From Myxococcales bacterium (GTDB taxonomy: Bacteria > Myxococcota_A > Polyangia > Polyangiales > Polyangiaceae), in assembly GCA_023248735.1 (NCBI GenBank), contig JAHFDY010000009.1, forward strand, positions 1-43,043: a stretch of 43,043 nucleotides of DNA, given 5' to 3'. Within the stretch, counting starts at the first letter, position 1. Each line of letters opens with the position of its first letter. Below the pieces are notes generated by a model. The model was not told where the DNA came from. It searched no databases and saw nothing but the letters and a program-made list of their open reading frames with translations. Shown here piece by piece: positions 6,780 to 15,464 of the stretch. The translations under genes were made by a program, and so were the position numbers.

Positions 6780-8162
6780 CTAAGGACAGCCCATCTTCCC
6801 AGCGGCCGGCGGCGTTGGAGGCTTAAGCAGCGCAGCGCAGCCGTTGAAGTTGAACATATCGAAAAGCGCGTCGGCGTTCGCGTCGCGTGCGGTGAGCGCG
6901 GGCAAATCGAACAGCGCTTCGATGAGTCTCAGGGTCGACGTGTGATCGTGCGTCGTATGCGATACGTATCCAGGTCGTGCCCACGGTGAGATAAGGATCA
7001 TTGGAACTCGAATGCCAAGGCGATCGAAGTCGGTTTGATCCGCACTCGGGATGCAGGCTTTTGGAGGCGGCAAGTGGTCAGCGAGTCCGCCCGACTCGTC
7101 GTACGTGTAGACGATCGCCATCTTTGACCACAACGGGCTCGCGAGCGCGGCCCCATAGAGAGAGTGCCCCCAATTTTCGCCGCCGTGAATGTCGTTCGGC
7201 GGGTGCTCATCCTGGGAGTCGCCTCCTGGGTCGACGTAGGACACCTGCGGTAGCGTTCCGTTCTTGAGCGCTGCGGTAAACGTCGAAAATTTGTGCAGGC
7301 CGGCGTGGCTCGACTTCCACCCCAGACAATCTTGTCTTGCGCTTCCGTCGGTGTAGACGCCCCACGTGATTTTTGCGGCGTCCATCGCGTCGTAGATCGT
7401 GGGCACGCTGATTGTTTTCTCGCCCGTGGCGGTGACGCCGTCGGAGGTGCCCGCGTAGAGGTAGTCGCGGTTCGCCCACGTTCCGCCGAGCGACGACCCA
7501 AAGTAGTGGTCGGACACGGCGAACGTCTGCGCGAGGAAATAGTAAAATGGCAGATCAACTTGCTCGTAGTAGCCCATGACATAGTGGCCATCGTTCGTCG
7601 TCGTCGCTGCGCTTTTGACGAAGCCGTCCATTTTGCCGCCGTTCCAACCGGCCTTCATGGCGGTGCCTTGATGCGGTGGATCCGCCGGGAGGCACCCCGA
7701 GGCGAGCGGGTAGCTCTTTACTTGAGTGCCGTCTTTGTCGGGATTCGTGTAATTGCTCGGCAAGCCCTCGAGGTCTGCCTTCCCCGCTTGCGGGAGGCGA
7801 CCAAAGTAGTGATCGAACGATCGATTTTCTTGTGTGACGATCACAAGGTGCTTGATCGGAATCGCGGCGCGCTGGGCAGCCGTCAGCGAAAGTGAGTCTC
7901 CGACCTTCGCGCCCTTCTTGAATGTGCACGATGCACGTTTGGACTCCGCAAGGTCGTTGAACGTCAGCGTGGGGCAGGTCGTTGCATCGATCGGTGGCGC
8001 GCCGTCGGCCGTGCCGTCGAGGCCTGCGTCGAGTCCACTCCCGGTATCGAGGAGGACACTACTGTCGACCGCCCCGCCACTGTCGTTAGGCCCGTTGGGA
8101 TCATCGCCGCTACATCCGGCGACAGGGAGAGCGATCGCGATAAGCCAAGCTGTCGTGCGCAT
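6780..8162 (-). CDS. Phosphoesterase (phospholipase C / acid phosphatase family) lipoprotein
   Basis: 460 residues. The lipobox VAGC (14-17) is followed by about 45 residues of Asp/Gly/Ser linker. The phosphoesterase domain begins with IKHLVIVTQENRSFDHYFG (about 103-121), the signature of the alkaline-phosphatase-fold family that holds bacterial phospholipases C and AcpA-type acid phosphatases. The ENxxFDHxFG stretch carries metal ligands. Later motifs also fit: SDHYFGSSLGGTWANRDYLYAGTS, DPGGDSQDEHPPNDIHGGENW (metal and phosphate region), TYDESGGLADHLPPP and LGIRVPMILISPWARPGYVSHTTHDHTSTLRLIEALF. All core motifs are present, so it is probably active. Likely role: release of phosphate or degradation of phospholipids outside the cell. 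It is divergent from the lipoprotein gene at 8452. The ribosome site is weak. Confidence 0.93.
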   Translation of the reverse strand: MRTTAWLIAIALPVAGCSGDDPNGPNDSGGAVDSSVLLDTGSGLDAGLDGTADGAPPIDATTCPTLTFNDLAESKRASCTFKKGAKVGDSLSLTAAQRAAIPIKHLVIVTQENRSFDHYFGRLPQAGKADLEGLPSNYTNPDKDGTQVKSYPLASGCLPADPPHQGTAMKAGWNGGKMDGFVKSAATTTNDGHYVMGYYEQVDLPFYYFLAQTFAVSDHYFGSSLGGTWANRDYLYAGTSDGVTATGEKTISVPTIYDAMDAAKITWGVYTDGSARQDCLGWKSSHAGLHKFSTFTAALKNGTLPQVSYVDPGGDSQDEHPPNDIHGGENWGHSLYGAALASPLWSKMAIVYTYDESGGLADHLPPPKACIPSADQTDFDRLGIRVPMILISPWARPGYVSHTTHDHTSTLRLIEALFDLPALTARDANADALFDMFNFNGCAALLKPPTPPAAGKMGCP

Positions 8163-8364
8163 TCGCCGAACAGACTACAAAACTTGGCGAAGCAGTGCGA
8201 AAAACGAAAACGACGGAAGAAGCTGGCGCATGGATCAGCAGCTGCTTGCAGCCGGTGGAGATCCGCGCTCGAGAAGAACCTAACGTCCGAAGGGTACGCA
8301 CGGCTTCCCGATGGGACGCACATCACTGCCTATCAGGCGGAGATTCCCTGACGAACTTGCTGTC

Positions 8365-8393
8365 TTGACGCTCCCTTTGAGCGCGCATAATCG
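8365..8393 (+). promoter_or_regulatory. Possible sigma-70-type promoter for the 8452 lipoprotein operon
   Basis: TTGACG (8365-8370) is followed after 17 bases by TAATCG (8388-8393), and an overlapping CATAAT sits at 8386-8391. This is 59 bases before the start codon and in the 289-bp divergent gap with the phosphoesterase gene. Match by eye only. Confidence 0.4.
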
Positions 8394-8451
8394 GGGCATC
8401 GGGTTGGCGACGCCTGACACGTGACAAAAACCGCGGCGCAGGGAGAATCAT

Positions 8452-9189
8452 ATGAAACGCCTATTCGTATTGTGTGTGGCGATCGCGTCTGCTGCTGCTT
8501 GCAGCAGTACGAACTACTACCTGTCTCCCGGTGCGGATGGCGCAGTCGTCGGTCTCGGAGGCGATGGCGGCAACCCCATCGCGGTCGACGGTAGTGTCGA
8601 CGCGGTCCCTATCAACGATGGTTCGACGAGCGACGCGATCGTTTCCGGCATCGCGGGTCTCACCGTGGCGTGCAACGTTCCGTACATTCTTGACGGCGCG
8701 AAGGTAGCTGCGATGGATCAAGTGTACATGGCGGCTCACTTCGCCCACCTCGTGCAGCAATACTGCGTGACTGGGACCATTCTCGGAGCCGACATCGCAG
8801 CCGATCCAGAAAAAATGTACTACGGCACGCACGCCAAGGGTCTGCTCGGCCTCATGCAATTGGCGATGACGAAGGGGCTGACGCCGACCTATTCGGTGAA
8901 GTTCGAGTTCCCGCCAGACTCCGCCGCCAAGACGGGCTCGATTTGGAACGTGGGCGTTGACGATACCGCCGAAACCGCGCGCGTGGCCGTGTACAAATAT
9001 CTAACCGCGTCCCAAATGTGCCTTTTTTCGATCGGTACCGGCGGCAAACTTACGTTCGGCGCAGCTCAGAACACCACTGCCGAAGGCGGCAGCTTTTCGG
9101 TCTCCGGCAACGTTTCAATGACAGCGCCCAAGGACGTGCCGACCGTATGCGATGACGCTGCGAAAACGTCGGCGCCGTGTTGTCTTTGA
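8452..9189 (+). CDS. Secreted lipoprotein of unknown function
   Basis: 245 residues. A good ribosome site (GGGAG at -13 to -9) precedes the ATG. The signal peptide ends in SAAAC, a slightly atypical lipobox, followed by a Gly/Asp-rich linker with NPIAVDGSVDAVPIND. The C-terminal domain from about residue 70 holds four or five Cys (NVPYILDG preceded by Cys, QYCVTG, MCLFS, VCDD, CCL at the very end) that could pair. I do not recognise the fold. A hydrophobic AAHFAHLVQQYC and an ordered C-terminal half suggest a globular envelope domain. The 3' end overlaps the start of the aspartic protease gene by 13 bases, so the two are likely made together and could be partners or substrate and enzyme. Confidence 0.8.
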   Translation: MKRLFVLCVAIASAAACSSTNYYLSPGADGAVVGLGGDGGNPIAVDGSVDAVPINDGSTSDAIVSGIAGLTVACNVPYILDGAKVAAMDQVYMAAHFAHLVQQYCVTGTILGADIAADPEKMYYGTHAKGLLGLMQLAMTKGLTPTYSVKFEFPPDSAAKTGSIWNVGVDDTAETARVAVYKYLTASQMCLFSIGTGGKLTFGAAQNTTAEGGSFSVSGNVSMTAPKDVPTVCDDAAKTSAPCCL

Positions 9190-10391
9190 TTGAATTGGCG
9201 CGCGCCACAGGATTGCGGGCACCACTTCTTTCGGGCCTCGTCGTTGCGTTTCTCGCTGGGTGTTCTTCCTCGAGAGTATCGCCGAATGACGCGGGGAGTG
9301 GTGAGGCGTCGCCGGCTTTGAGCGTCGTTCCTTTGAAGGTGCCGTTGGATGGTCAACCTTGCCTCGAAGTGCATCTCGATGCGCAGTCGGAGCCTTCGTT
9401 GCTCGTCGTCGATACAGGCGCCGTTCGAACCGCGGTCGAAAGAACTCTGCTTCGCGATGTGCAGAATGGTGTCGGCATCGTATCGATCAATTTTGGAAAC
9501 GGAATTGTGTTGAAGGACTACGAAGTGATTGCGGCCGATCTCGGAACGGCGCGTGATCACATTGGCGCGCCGATCGCTGGGCTGATCGGGCAAGACCTCG
9601 TGAATCGCTACGCATTCGGCATCGACTATCGCAATGGCAAGGCCTACGTAACCGATGGCACGCAGGCTCCGGTGCCTGCAGATTTCTCGCAGACCGACGC
9701 GGTCGCGCTTCCGTACGAAGTGGTGCAAGGTTTGCCAATCGTGACGACCCACATCGGCACAACGTCGGTTCGCTTGCTCGCCGATATGGGGTCAGGCGTG
9801 ACGCTGCTCACGCGATCCAAAGCGCCTGAGGCGGCGTTGGCAGCAGGCCTGCAGGGATACGTGTGGTATACAAGTTATGGCTCCGACGCTGCGACGATCA
9901 TTCGCATTCCGAGCCTCGACATTGGTGGCCGCGAAGTGAAGCAAACATGGGCCGTCGTGGTGCCGGACGAACACCATCTTGCATCGGTCTTCAAGTCGCT
10001 CAAGATCGAGATCGACGGCTTCTTGGGTTATCCGGTCTATCGCGAGTTCTTCGTTGCAGTTCGAGGCGCTGAGAAGCGTTTTGATCTCTACCCGTACGCA
10101 TCGGCCGATCCACGCAGTCTCAGCGAATGGAACCGCGTTGGAATTGAAGCCTATCGAAGCGGCGCTTCAGTCCTGGTCGACATGGTCTTCACTCCAACGG
10201 ACGCAATTTCGAAGGGCGTCGTGCGCGGCGATGTCATCAATTCGATTGACGATGTGGCGGTCGCCGCCCTCGAGCTCGACGACGTACGTCAGCGATTGCG
10301 TGGGGTGGTTGGAAGCACGCGCCGTCTCGGAATCGTGCACGAGGGAGTGGCGGCGCAGGTCGAAGTGCGAGTCGAAGGCGTCTTGCCCTAG
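9177..10391 (+). CDS. Retropepsin-like aspartic protease lipoprotein with PDZ domain
   Basis: 404 residues from a GTG at 9177, inside the end of the previous gene. Signal peptide with lipobox LAGC (26-29). The first domain has LLVVDTGA with the catalytic DTG at residues 79-81, and GLIGQDLVNRYAFGIDY resembles the later strand of a retropepsin-like fold. A second, similar domain has LLADMGSGVTLL with D203-M-G, where Thr is replaced by Met. It may be a degenerate partner, so that one chain forms a pseudo-dimer as in pepsin. The C-terminal 80 residues (AISKGVVRGDVINSIDDVAV) form a PDZ domain, which usually binds C-termini of targets. Family members are periplasmic or membrane-linked proteases of unknown substrate. 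Whether the second site is active is open. Confidence 0.85.
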   Translation: MLSLIELARATGLRAPLLSGLVVAFLAGCSSSRVSPNDAGSGEASPALSVVPLKVPLDGQPCLEVHLDAQSEPSLLVVDTGAVRTAVERTLLRDVQNGVGIVSINFGNGIVLKDYEVIAADLGTARDHIGAPIAGLIGQDLVNRYAFGIDYRNGKAYVTDGTQAPVPADFSQTDAVALPYEVVQGLPIVTTHIGTTSVRLLADMGSGVTLLTRSKAPEAALAAGLQGYVWYTSYGSDAATIIRIPSLDIGGREVKQTWAVVVPDEHHLASVFKSLKIEIDGFLGYPVYREFFVAVRGAEKRFDLYPYASADPRSLSEWNRVGIEAYRSGASVLVDMVFTPTDAISKGVVRGDVINSIDDVAVAALELDDVRQRLRGVVGSTRRLGIVHEGVAAQVEVRVEGVLP

Positions 10392-10450
10392 GTCTTCTTG
10401 AGATCCAGATGGAAGTTTGAGTACGTCCTACAAAAACAAGGAGATCAGCA

Positions 10451-10882
10451 ATGGCCATTCAACCCATTCTCGAAGGTTACCGCTCACTCACACCAGCCAT
10501 GAACTTGAAGGGCGCCGCGAAAGCGATCGAGTTCTTCACGAGAGTCTTCGGCGCGGAGGTCGTCGATAAGTTCGAAAATCAGACGGGGCAACTCATCCAT
10601 GTCGATATGAAGATCGCAGATGGCCACATCATGTTCGCCGAGGCCGTTCGCGATCCGGTTCAGACGCTGAGCGCGATGATCTACGTGAGCGATTGTGACG
10701 TCGTGTTCGCGCGCGCACTCGAAAACGGCGCCACTGTAAAGCGCCCCCTTGCAGACCAGTTTTACGGCGATCGTAGCGGTACCGTGGCTGATCCATTCGG
10801 AAATGTGTGGACGATTGCAACCCACAAGGAAGACGTGACGAAGGAAGAAATGGATCGCCGCGTCGCTGCGATGAAGCGGTAG
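10451..10882 (+). CDS. VOC-family (PhnB-like glyoxalase superfamily) protein
   Basis: 143 residues. A strong ribosome site (AAGGAG) lies about 8 bases before the ATG. The pattern is that of PhnB-type vicinal oxygen chelate proteins: TPAMNLKGAAKAIEFFTRVFGAEVVDKF, HVDMKIADGHIMFAEA, MIYVSDCDVVFARALENGATVKRPLADQFYGDRSGTVADPFGNVWTIATHKEDV. The GDRSGTVADPFGNVW stretch is the family hallmark. The PhnB-like branch often lacks the metal ligands of true glyoxalases, so the catalytic activity cannot be named. It is cytoplasmic, with no signal. It follows the protease gene by 59 bases but has its own ribosome site and probably works alone. It ends 36 bases before the convergent chromate transporter gene. 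Confidence 0.92.
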   Translation: MAIQPILEGYRSLTPAMNLKGAAKAIEFFTRVFGAEVVDKFENQTGQLIHVDMKIADGHIMFAEAVRDPVQTLSAMIYVSDCDVVFARALENGATVKRPLADQFYGDRSGTVADPFGNVWTIATHKEDVTKEEMDRRVAAMKR

Positions 10883-10918
10883 CACCTCGCGGTAGCCTCG
10901 CGTCGCTGCCACAGGGGC

Positions 10919-12274
10919 CTAGCCGAACCACTTCCACGCTGCGCCAATCAGGGCGCTCACCGCGAGCGTTTTCGGTACGGCCAATTTGAAACGAAACATG
11001 GCGACCATCGCGAGCCCCGCGAGGGTCAATGCCGCGAGATCTACGCTCGACGGCACCGGAACGAACAGGCGTAACGGTCCAACATGTTCTTCCCGAATCG
11101 TTCGAAACACGACGTTCATGCCGAACCAGATCGACAAGTTTAGAATCACGCCCACGACGGCCGCCGTCACGGTCGACATTGCCGAATGCAGCGACCGGTT
11201 GCCCCGCAACGATTCGATGTAAGGCGCGCCGAGGAAGATCCACAGGAAGCAAGGCACAAATGTCACCCATACAGTGACAATTGACCCGAGCACACCCGCG
11301 AGCATCGGAGGGAGGTTTCCCGGGTGGCGATACGCGCCGAGAAACCCCACAAACTGCACCACCATGATGAGTGGCCCAGGCGTCGTTTCGGCGAGGCCGA
11401 GGCCATCGAGCATCTCACCGGGTGCCAACCACCCGTAGGTTTCGACGGCACGCTGCGCAATGTACGCAAGTACTGCATACGCGCCTCCAAATGTAACTAC
11501 GGATGTTTCAGAAAAGAATACGCCTTCCTTCACGAAAATGGACTCACGTCCAAACGCGATCGCGAGTGCGACGATGGGCGCAACCCAAAGGACGCTGCAG
11601 GTCACGACCACGCGAGCCGCTCTCCGTCCCGACGGCAAGGTGTGCGCGAGCTCGCCGGCAGCGGCCATCCGTTCGACCACTGTTGTCGATGATTCGGTTT
11701 TCTTCGCGGCAGCGGGGGATGGAAACGCGTCGGGTGAGACGCGGCTTCCAATCAGACCGAGCACTCCGGCCGAGAGGACTACGGCAGGGAAAGCGACGTT
11801 GAAGAAGAAAATTGCAACGAACGCGAGTGAGGCAACGAGGATCATCAATCCACTCTTGAGCGCACGCCTGCCAATCCGCAGCACCGCTTCGATAACGATC
11901 GCAAGCACTGCTGCTTTCAATCCGAAAAACATGGCGGCGACCGCGGGGAGGTCGTGAAATCCCGCGTAAAGAATGCTCAGCGCCAAGATGGCAACGAAGC
12001 CCGGAAGGACAAAAAGGACGCCAGCGGCGAGGCCGCCGCGCGTCTTGTGCATGACGAAACCGATGTACGTCGCAAGTTGCGTAGCCTCAGGCCCAGGCAG
12101 CAGCATGCAGTAGTTGAGTGCGTGCAAGAAGCGCTCGTCGTCGATCCATTTGCGGCGTTCGACGAGCTCCCTATGCATGAGTGCGATTTGGCCCGCTGGG
12201 CCGCCGAAGCTCAAGATGCCAATCGTCGCCCATACGCGTAGGGCTTCTCGGAACGAAACGGTCTGCATCTGCAT
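10919..12274 (-). CDS. chrA: Chromate transporter, long two-domain ChrA type
   Basis: 451 residues, the length of bidomain CHR proteins. The N-terminal half has FGGPAGQIALMHRELV (about 24-39) and LPGPEATQLATYIGF; the C-terminal half repeats the pattern with VVTFGGAYAVLAYIAQRAVE and LAETTPGPLIMVVQFVGFLGAY. These paired FGG and PGP motifs define the family. About ten hydrophobic segments can be seen, with a charged central linker near 190-220. It is an inner-membrane protein that exports chromate by proton-driven transport in characterised members; many homologues in soil bacteria have untested roles. It stands alone and is divergent from the metallo-hydrolase gene. A second Met two codons in would also serve as a start. 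Confidence 0.93.
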   Translation of the reverse strand: MQMQTVSFREALRVWATIGILSFGGPAGQIALMHRELVERRKWIDDERFLHALNYCMLLPGPEATQLATYIGFVMHKTRGGLAAGVLFVLPGFVAILALSILYAGFHDLPAVAAMFFGLKAAVLAIVIEAVLRIGRRALKSGLMILVASLAFVAIFFFNVAFPAVVLSAGVLGLIGSRVSPDAFPSPAAAKKTESSTTVVERMAAAGELAHTLPSGRRAARVVVTCSVLWVAPIVALAIAFGRESIFVKEGVFFSETSVVTFGGAYAVLAYIAQRAVETYGWLAPGEMLDGLGLAETTPGPLIMVVQFVGFLGAYRHPGNLPPMLAGVLGSIVTVWVTFVPCFLWIFLGAPYIESLRGNRSLHSAMSTVTAAVVGVILNLSIWFGMNVVFRTIREEHVGPLRLFVPVPSSVDLAALTLAGLAMVAMFRFKLAVPKTLAVSALIGAAWKWFG

Positions 12275-12498
12275 CGTTCACGCGCCTCGACGCGCTCGCT
12301 CAAAGTGTCGAAATAGATGCGTCACGGGATCGCGAAATGGCACCGATCGGGATGCTATGGTCGTCGGATGCGCTCCGCAAAGAGCGCGATGCCCTACGCG
12401 TTCTTGCGAGCGGCCGAAAAGTAAGTACCTTGACCACACCGGTCGCTGCGCCGCGTCAGTGGCTGGCCAGCACGACTCATGTGCGCGATGCTTGTTGC

Positions 12499-13563
12499 AT
12501 GACAAGAGCGGGCGACAGCGCAAGCCTCCGGATCGATCGTATTCGCGCGTCGAAGCAATTCGCGGACGGTGCGTTTCGCAATACGAAGGGCACGCCGCCG
12601 ACGATGCCGTCCAAGCCCTTGCCGCTTATCGGTGAGTATTTTTTCGGCGACGTGCAGCGCAATCCGCCCGGTCCTCTGCCGCTCGTGCGTCCGCATGAGG
12701 CTTGGCTGAAAGCGCCGGACACAGGCTTTCGCATGACGTGGTTGGGGCACAGCACGGTCCTTCTCGAACTCGATGGTCGCCGCGTGCTTACCGATCCTGT
12801 ATTTGGCGAACGCGTTTCGCCCGTGGGATTTGCGGGTCCGAAGCGCTTTCATCCCGTGCCCGCGTCCCTTTTGGAGCTGCCTCCACTCGATGCGGTTGTT
12901 CTTTCGCATAACCACTACGATCACCTTTGCCGTTCGACGATGGAGGAGCTCGCGAAGGCCTCCGTGCCGATCATTACGGCGCTTGGCGTTGGTGCGGATC
13001 TCGAACGTTTTGGCATTCCCGCGGCCCGAATCACCGAGCTCGATTGGAACGAGAGCAAGGACCTCGCAGGGCTTCGCATCACCGCCACTCCGTCGCAACA
13101 CTTCTCAGGTCGAGGCATGACCGATCGCAACAAGACGCTGTGGGCATCGTGGGTCATTCAATCTGAACGGCGCAAGGTCTTCTTCTCTGGCGACACGGGT
13201 CTAACCTCCGAGTTCGAAGCTATCGGTCAAGCCCATGGACCATTCGATCTCGTCATGCTCGAGGTGGGTGCGTTTCATCCCAGTTGGGGCACGATTCACC
13301 TCGGACCCGAGAACGCGTTAGCAGCGTTTGCGATGCTCGGCGGCGGAACGCTCCTTCCGGTGCACTGGGGCACGTTCAATCTTGCGCTCCATGGGTGGGA
13401 CGAGCCCGCAGAGACGCTCATGGCGCTTGCGCAGGAGCAACGAGCTCGCATCATCACGCCACGCCTCGGAGCCGCGCTCGAACCCGAGCGCATCGAAGGT
13501 GTGACGCCGTGGTGGCGTGAAGTCGTCGCACCCGAGGGCGCTCCTTCACCTTGTTGTGCGTAG
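12499..13563 (+). CDS. Metallo-beta-lactamase-fold hydrolase, NAPE-PLD-like
   Basis: 354 residues from the ATG at 12499; a GTG at 12481 is also possible, and the frame is open back to 12181. The sequence RIDRIRASKQFADGAFRN just inside this start is the usual family N-terminus. Metal motifs are complete: SHNHYDHL (HxHxDH), ATPSQHFSGRG, FFSGDTGL and VHWGTFNLALHGWDEP, plus LEVGAFHPSWGTIHLGPENAL. Together they match the branch that includes N-acylphosphatidylethanolamine phospholipase D and UlaG-like hydrolases, so a phosphodiester or lactone substrate is likely; the exact one is unknown. Relatives often begin with a membrane segment, which is missing here. It is 60 bases upstream of the barrel operon and might be co-transcribed with it. 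The Cys pair at the very end (SPCCA) is unusual. Confidence 0.88.
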   Translation: MTRAGDSASLRIDRIRASKQFADGAFRNTKGTPPTMPSKPLPLIGEYFFGDVQRNPPGPLPLVRPHEAWLKAPDTGFRMTWLGHSTVLLELDGRRVLTDPVFGERVSPVGFAGPKRFHPVPASLLELPPLDAVVLSHNHYDHLCRSTMEELAKASVPIITALGVGADLERFGIPAARITELDWNESKDLAGLRITATPSQHFSGRGMTDRNKTLWASWVIQSERRKVFFSGDTGLTSEFEAIGQAHGPFDLVMLEVGAFHPSWGTIHLGPENALAAFAMLGGGTLLPVHWGTFNLALHGWDEPAETLMALAQEQRARIITPRLGAALEPERIEGVTPWWREVVAPEGAPSPCCA

Positions 13564-13623
13564 GGGCGCGTCCGAGAATCTGACACATTTCATAAACGCG
13601 CGGCTTGTTGGCCACTCATCGTT

Positions 13624-14499
13624 GTGACGGCTTCGTGGATCTGGGGTCTCCTTAGTTCATCGCTCGCGCTCGTGGCTGACGTGGCTCCGGCATGTCCGGT
13701 TTGCTCAACGGGATCGAGCGCCGCACCGGACACGCCGCTTCGCCCTCGCGAAAAGCCGATGCGGTTTCGTGCTCTCGTCGATGTGCGTGTGGGTTCTGCA
13801 AGCACGGGAGCTGGTGACGCACGCGTTGTTACGCACGACGTGCGGACGGAAGCGTCGCTCCGCGTTGCCGCATCGGAAGACCTTTCGTTCACAGTCACGC
13901 TCCCCACGCTCCTTCGATCAATCGACAGTCTCGGTAGTGAGCGCAATGCGGTGTCGCTCGGCGATGTTGACGCGCGCGTGGCTTACTCTCGTAGCCGCGG
14001 AGAGGGTCTCGTGCTCACGCTTGGAGTGAAAACGCCGACCGCACCCATTGAGCACGATGCTCTCCATCGCGTGCTCTCGTCGGAGCTCCAGCCTGGATGC
14101 AGTGCGCTCACACCTTACCTTGGCGCCATGGGTGCAAAGAGCATGGGCCGTTGGATCCTGCGTTATGGTGGGTCGATCGTGCTGCCATTTTCAGTGCGTG
14201 AAGCGCCACATCCTGGCGACTCAATTCGCGGATCGACCAGCGCGCAGTATACCCTTCTGAAGTCTCTGTCGGTTCGCGCAGGCGTAATGACGCGCTTCGA
14301 CCTTTCGGGCGAATTGCGTAAGGGTGTTGACGATCCGAACTCCGGTGGGCTTGTCGGTTACGTCACCGCGGGCGTCTCGCTGAGTCCAAGCCGCAGCTTG
14401 AACGCTTCGTTCGACGTGTACCTGCCTGCGCTCCAAATCCTACGAGGCGACCATCGTGAATCAACGGTTCTTGCTCTGGGGCTTGGTTATGCATTTTGA
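13624..14499 (+). CDS. Outer-membrane beta-barrel protein with N-terminal CPVC
   Basis: 291 residues from a GTG. The signal peptide runs to about residue 23, with ACPVC right behind it (C24 and C27), which would be the new N-terminus. The rest alternates hydrophobic and polar residues in strands such as MRFRALVDVRVG, LSFTVTLPTLLRSI, VDARVAYSRSRGEGLVLTLGVKTPT, RWILRYGGSIVLPF and LNASFDVYLPALQIL, and it ends with LALGLGYAF. An aromatic C-terminal residue is the hallmark of Bam-inserted outer-membrane barrels. I see no named family. It is first of three genes running to 15464 that also encode another barrel and a cytochrome c lipoprotein. A transport or electron-conduit role is inferred from context. 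Confidence 0.75.
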   Translation: MTASWIWGLLSSSLALVADVAPACPVCSTGSSAAPDTPLRPREKPMRFRALVDVRVGSASTGAGDARVVTHDVRTEASLRVAASEDLSFTVTLPTLLRSIDSLGSERNAVSLGDVDARVAYSRSRGEGLVLTLGVKTPTAPIEHDALHRVLSSELQPGCSALTPYLGAMGAKSMGRWILRYGGSIVLPFSVREAPHPGDSIRGSTSAQYTLLKSLSVRAGVMTRFDLSGELRKGVDDPNSGGLVGYVTAGVSLSPSRSLNASFDVYLPALQILRGDHRESTVLALGLGYAF

Positions 14500-14559
14500 A
14501 CGTAGAGAAAATCGTCCTGGCCGATCATAAGTTAGGCACCCCTCCGCCACACACCATCA

Positions 14560-15129
14560 ATGAATCGATCGTGTCGATGGCTCGCGCCGGTTGCTCTTGC
14601 AGTGGCGGCGGCGTTTTCGAGTGTCGCCTTTGCAGCGCCGGTGGAGTTGACACTCGCGGCGGGACCTTCTGCTTACGCGACATCGTGGCGAGGCGACTTC
14701 GGCGCTGGAGGCTCGCTACGTCTCGGCTACCGGATCGCGCGAGTTGTGGCGATCGACTTTCAAGGGTGGGAGACGTACGCGACGGTCAATCACCGGCTCA
14801 ACACAGGCCTCTCGTTCGGTGTCGCGGGGTATGTCCCGCTCCAAAGCGTGCGTCCATTTGCGCGCTTGTTTATCCTTCATCAGCATGAAGAGGCGCTCGT
14901 CTCTGTCGAAAACTCACCGGCCGGCGTTCTGTTCGGAGTGGGCTCCGGTATACGTCACCGCGCGGGTGGTGGCGTCACGCTTGGCGTTGAGATTCCGCAA
15001 AAGCGCTTGGGACCAAAAACGGAACCTGCATTTGTAGTCAACACGAATGCGCTCTGGTTCCCCGACGAGCTTGGGCCTCATTGGTACTTGGGGCTCGATC
15101 TTGGCGTCTCCTTGGGTGTGCTTCTATGA
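14560..15129 (+). CDS. Small outer-membrane beta-barrel protein
   Basis: 189 residues. A clear signal peptide ends at SSVAFA with mature start APVELTLAAGPSAYATSW. About eight alternating strands follow (GAGGSLRLGYRIARVVAIDFQGW, LSFGVAGYVPL, VRPFARLFILHQHEEALV, PAGVLFGVGSGIRHRAGGGVTLGVEI, HWYLGLDLGVSLGVLL), as in eight-stranded OmpA/OmpX-type porin-family barrels. The terminal residue is Leu rather than Phe. The stop codon overlaps the start of the cytochrome gene as ATGA, so the two are coupled. It is 60 bases behind the larger barrel gene. Function is unknown; in context it could be part of a pore or electron conduit. Confidence 0.75.
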   Translation: MNRSCRWLAPVALAVAAAFSSVAFAAPVELTLAAGPSAYATSWRGDFGAGGSLRLGYRIARVVAIDFQGWETYATVNHRLNTGLSFGVAGYVPLQSVRPFARLFILHQHEEALVSVENSPAGVLFGVGSGIRHRAGGGVTLGVEIPQKRLGPKTEPAFVVNTNALWFPDELGPHWYLGLDLGVSLGVLL

Positions 15130-15464
15130 AGTCAAGATTATTGACTGTCATCGTTCTTGCATTTGTCGCAGGGTGCAGCGGCGCCACAAGAATTGACGAG
15201 GTCTCGTGTCCCCCAAACGGGACACCGTACTCCTATGACAACTTCGGAAAATCGTTCTTCGCTGTCCACTGTACGAGCTGTCACGGCGGACCCAATGGTT
15301 ACAGCTCGCGGGCGTTTGGCAGCGCTTCTCTCATTCGAGATTCGCGTGATCGCATTTTTGCGAATGCGGCAGTCGGCAACGTTTCGATGCCACCTGGGCC
15401 GGACGGCCCAACGCCACAAGAGCGCGCCGCCCTTGGCGAGTGGCTCGCATGTGGGGCTCCCTAG
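15126..15464 (+). CDS. Small cytochrome c lipoprotein
   Basis: 112 residues from the ATG at 15126, which overlaps the TGA of the barrel gene (ATGA). A longer frame from 15081 has no leader. Lipobox VAGC (14-17). One canonical haem motif, C49-TS-C52-H53 (FAVHCTSCHGG), and a probable distal ligand M88 in NVSMPPGPDGPTPQERAALGEWLACGAP, the typical ending of a class I-like mono-haem domain. The protein should be anchored to the periplasmic or outer-membrane face and act in single-electron transfer. It is third in an operon with two outer-membrane barrels. Its 3' end overlaps the convergent methyltransferase gene by 4 bases. Confidence 0.88.
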   Translation: MKSRLLTVIVLAFVAGCSGATRIDEVSCPPNGTPYSYDNFGKSFFAVHCTSCHGGPNGYSSRAFGSASLIRDSRDRIFANAAVGNVSMPPGPDGPTPQERAALGEWLACGAP

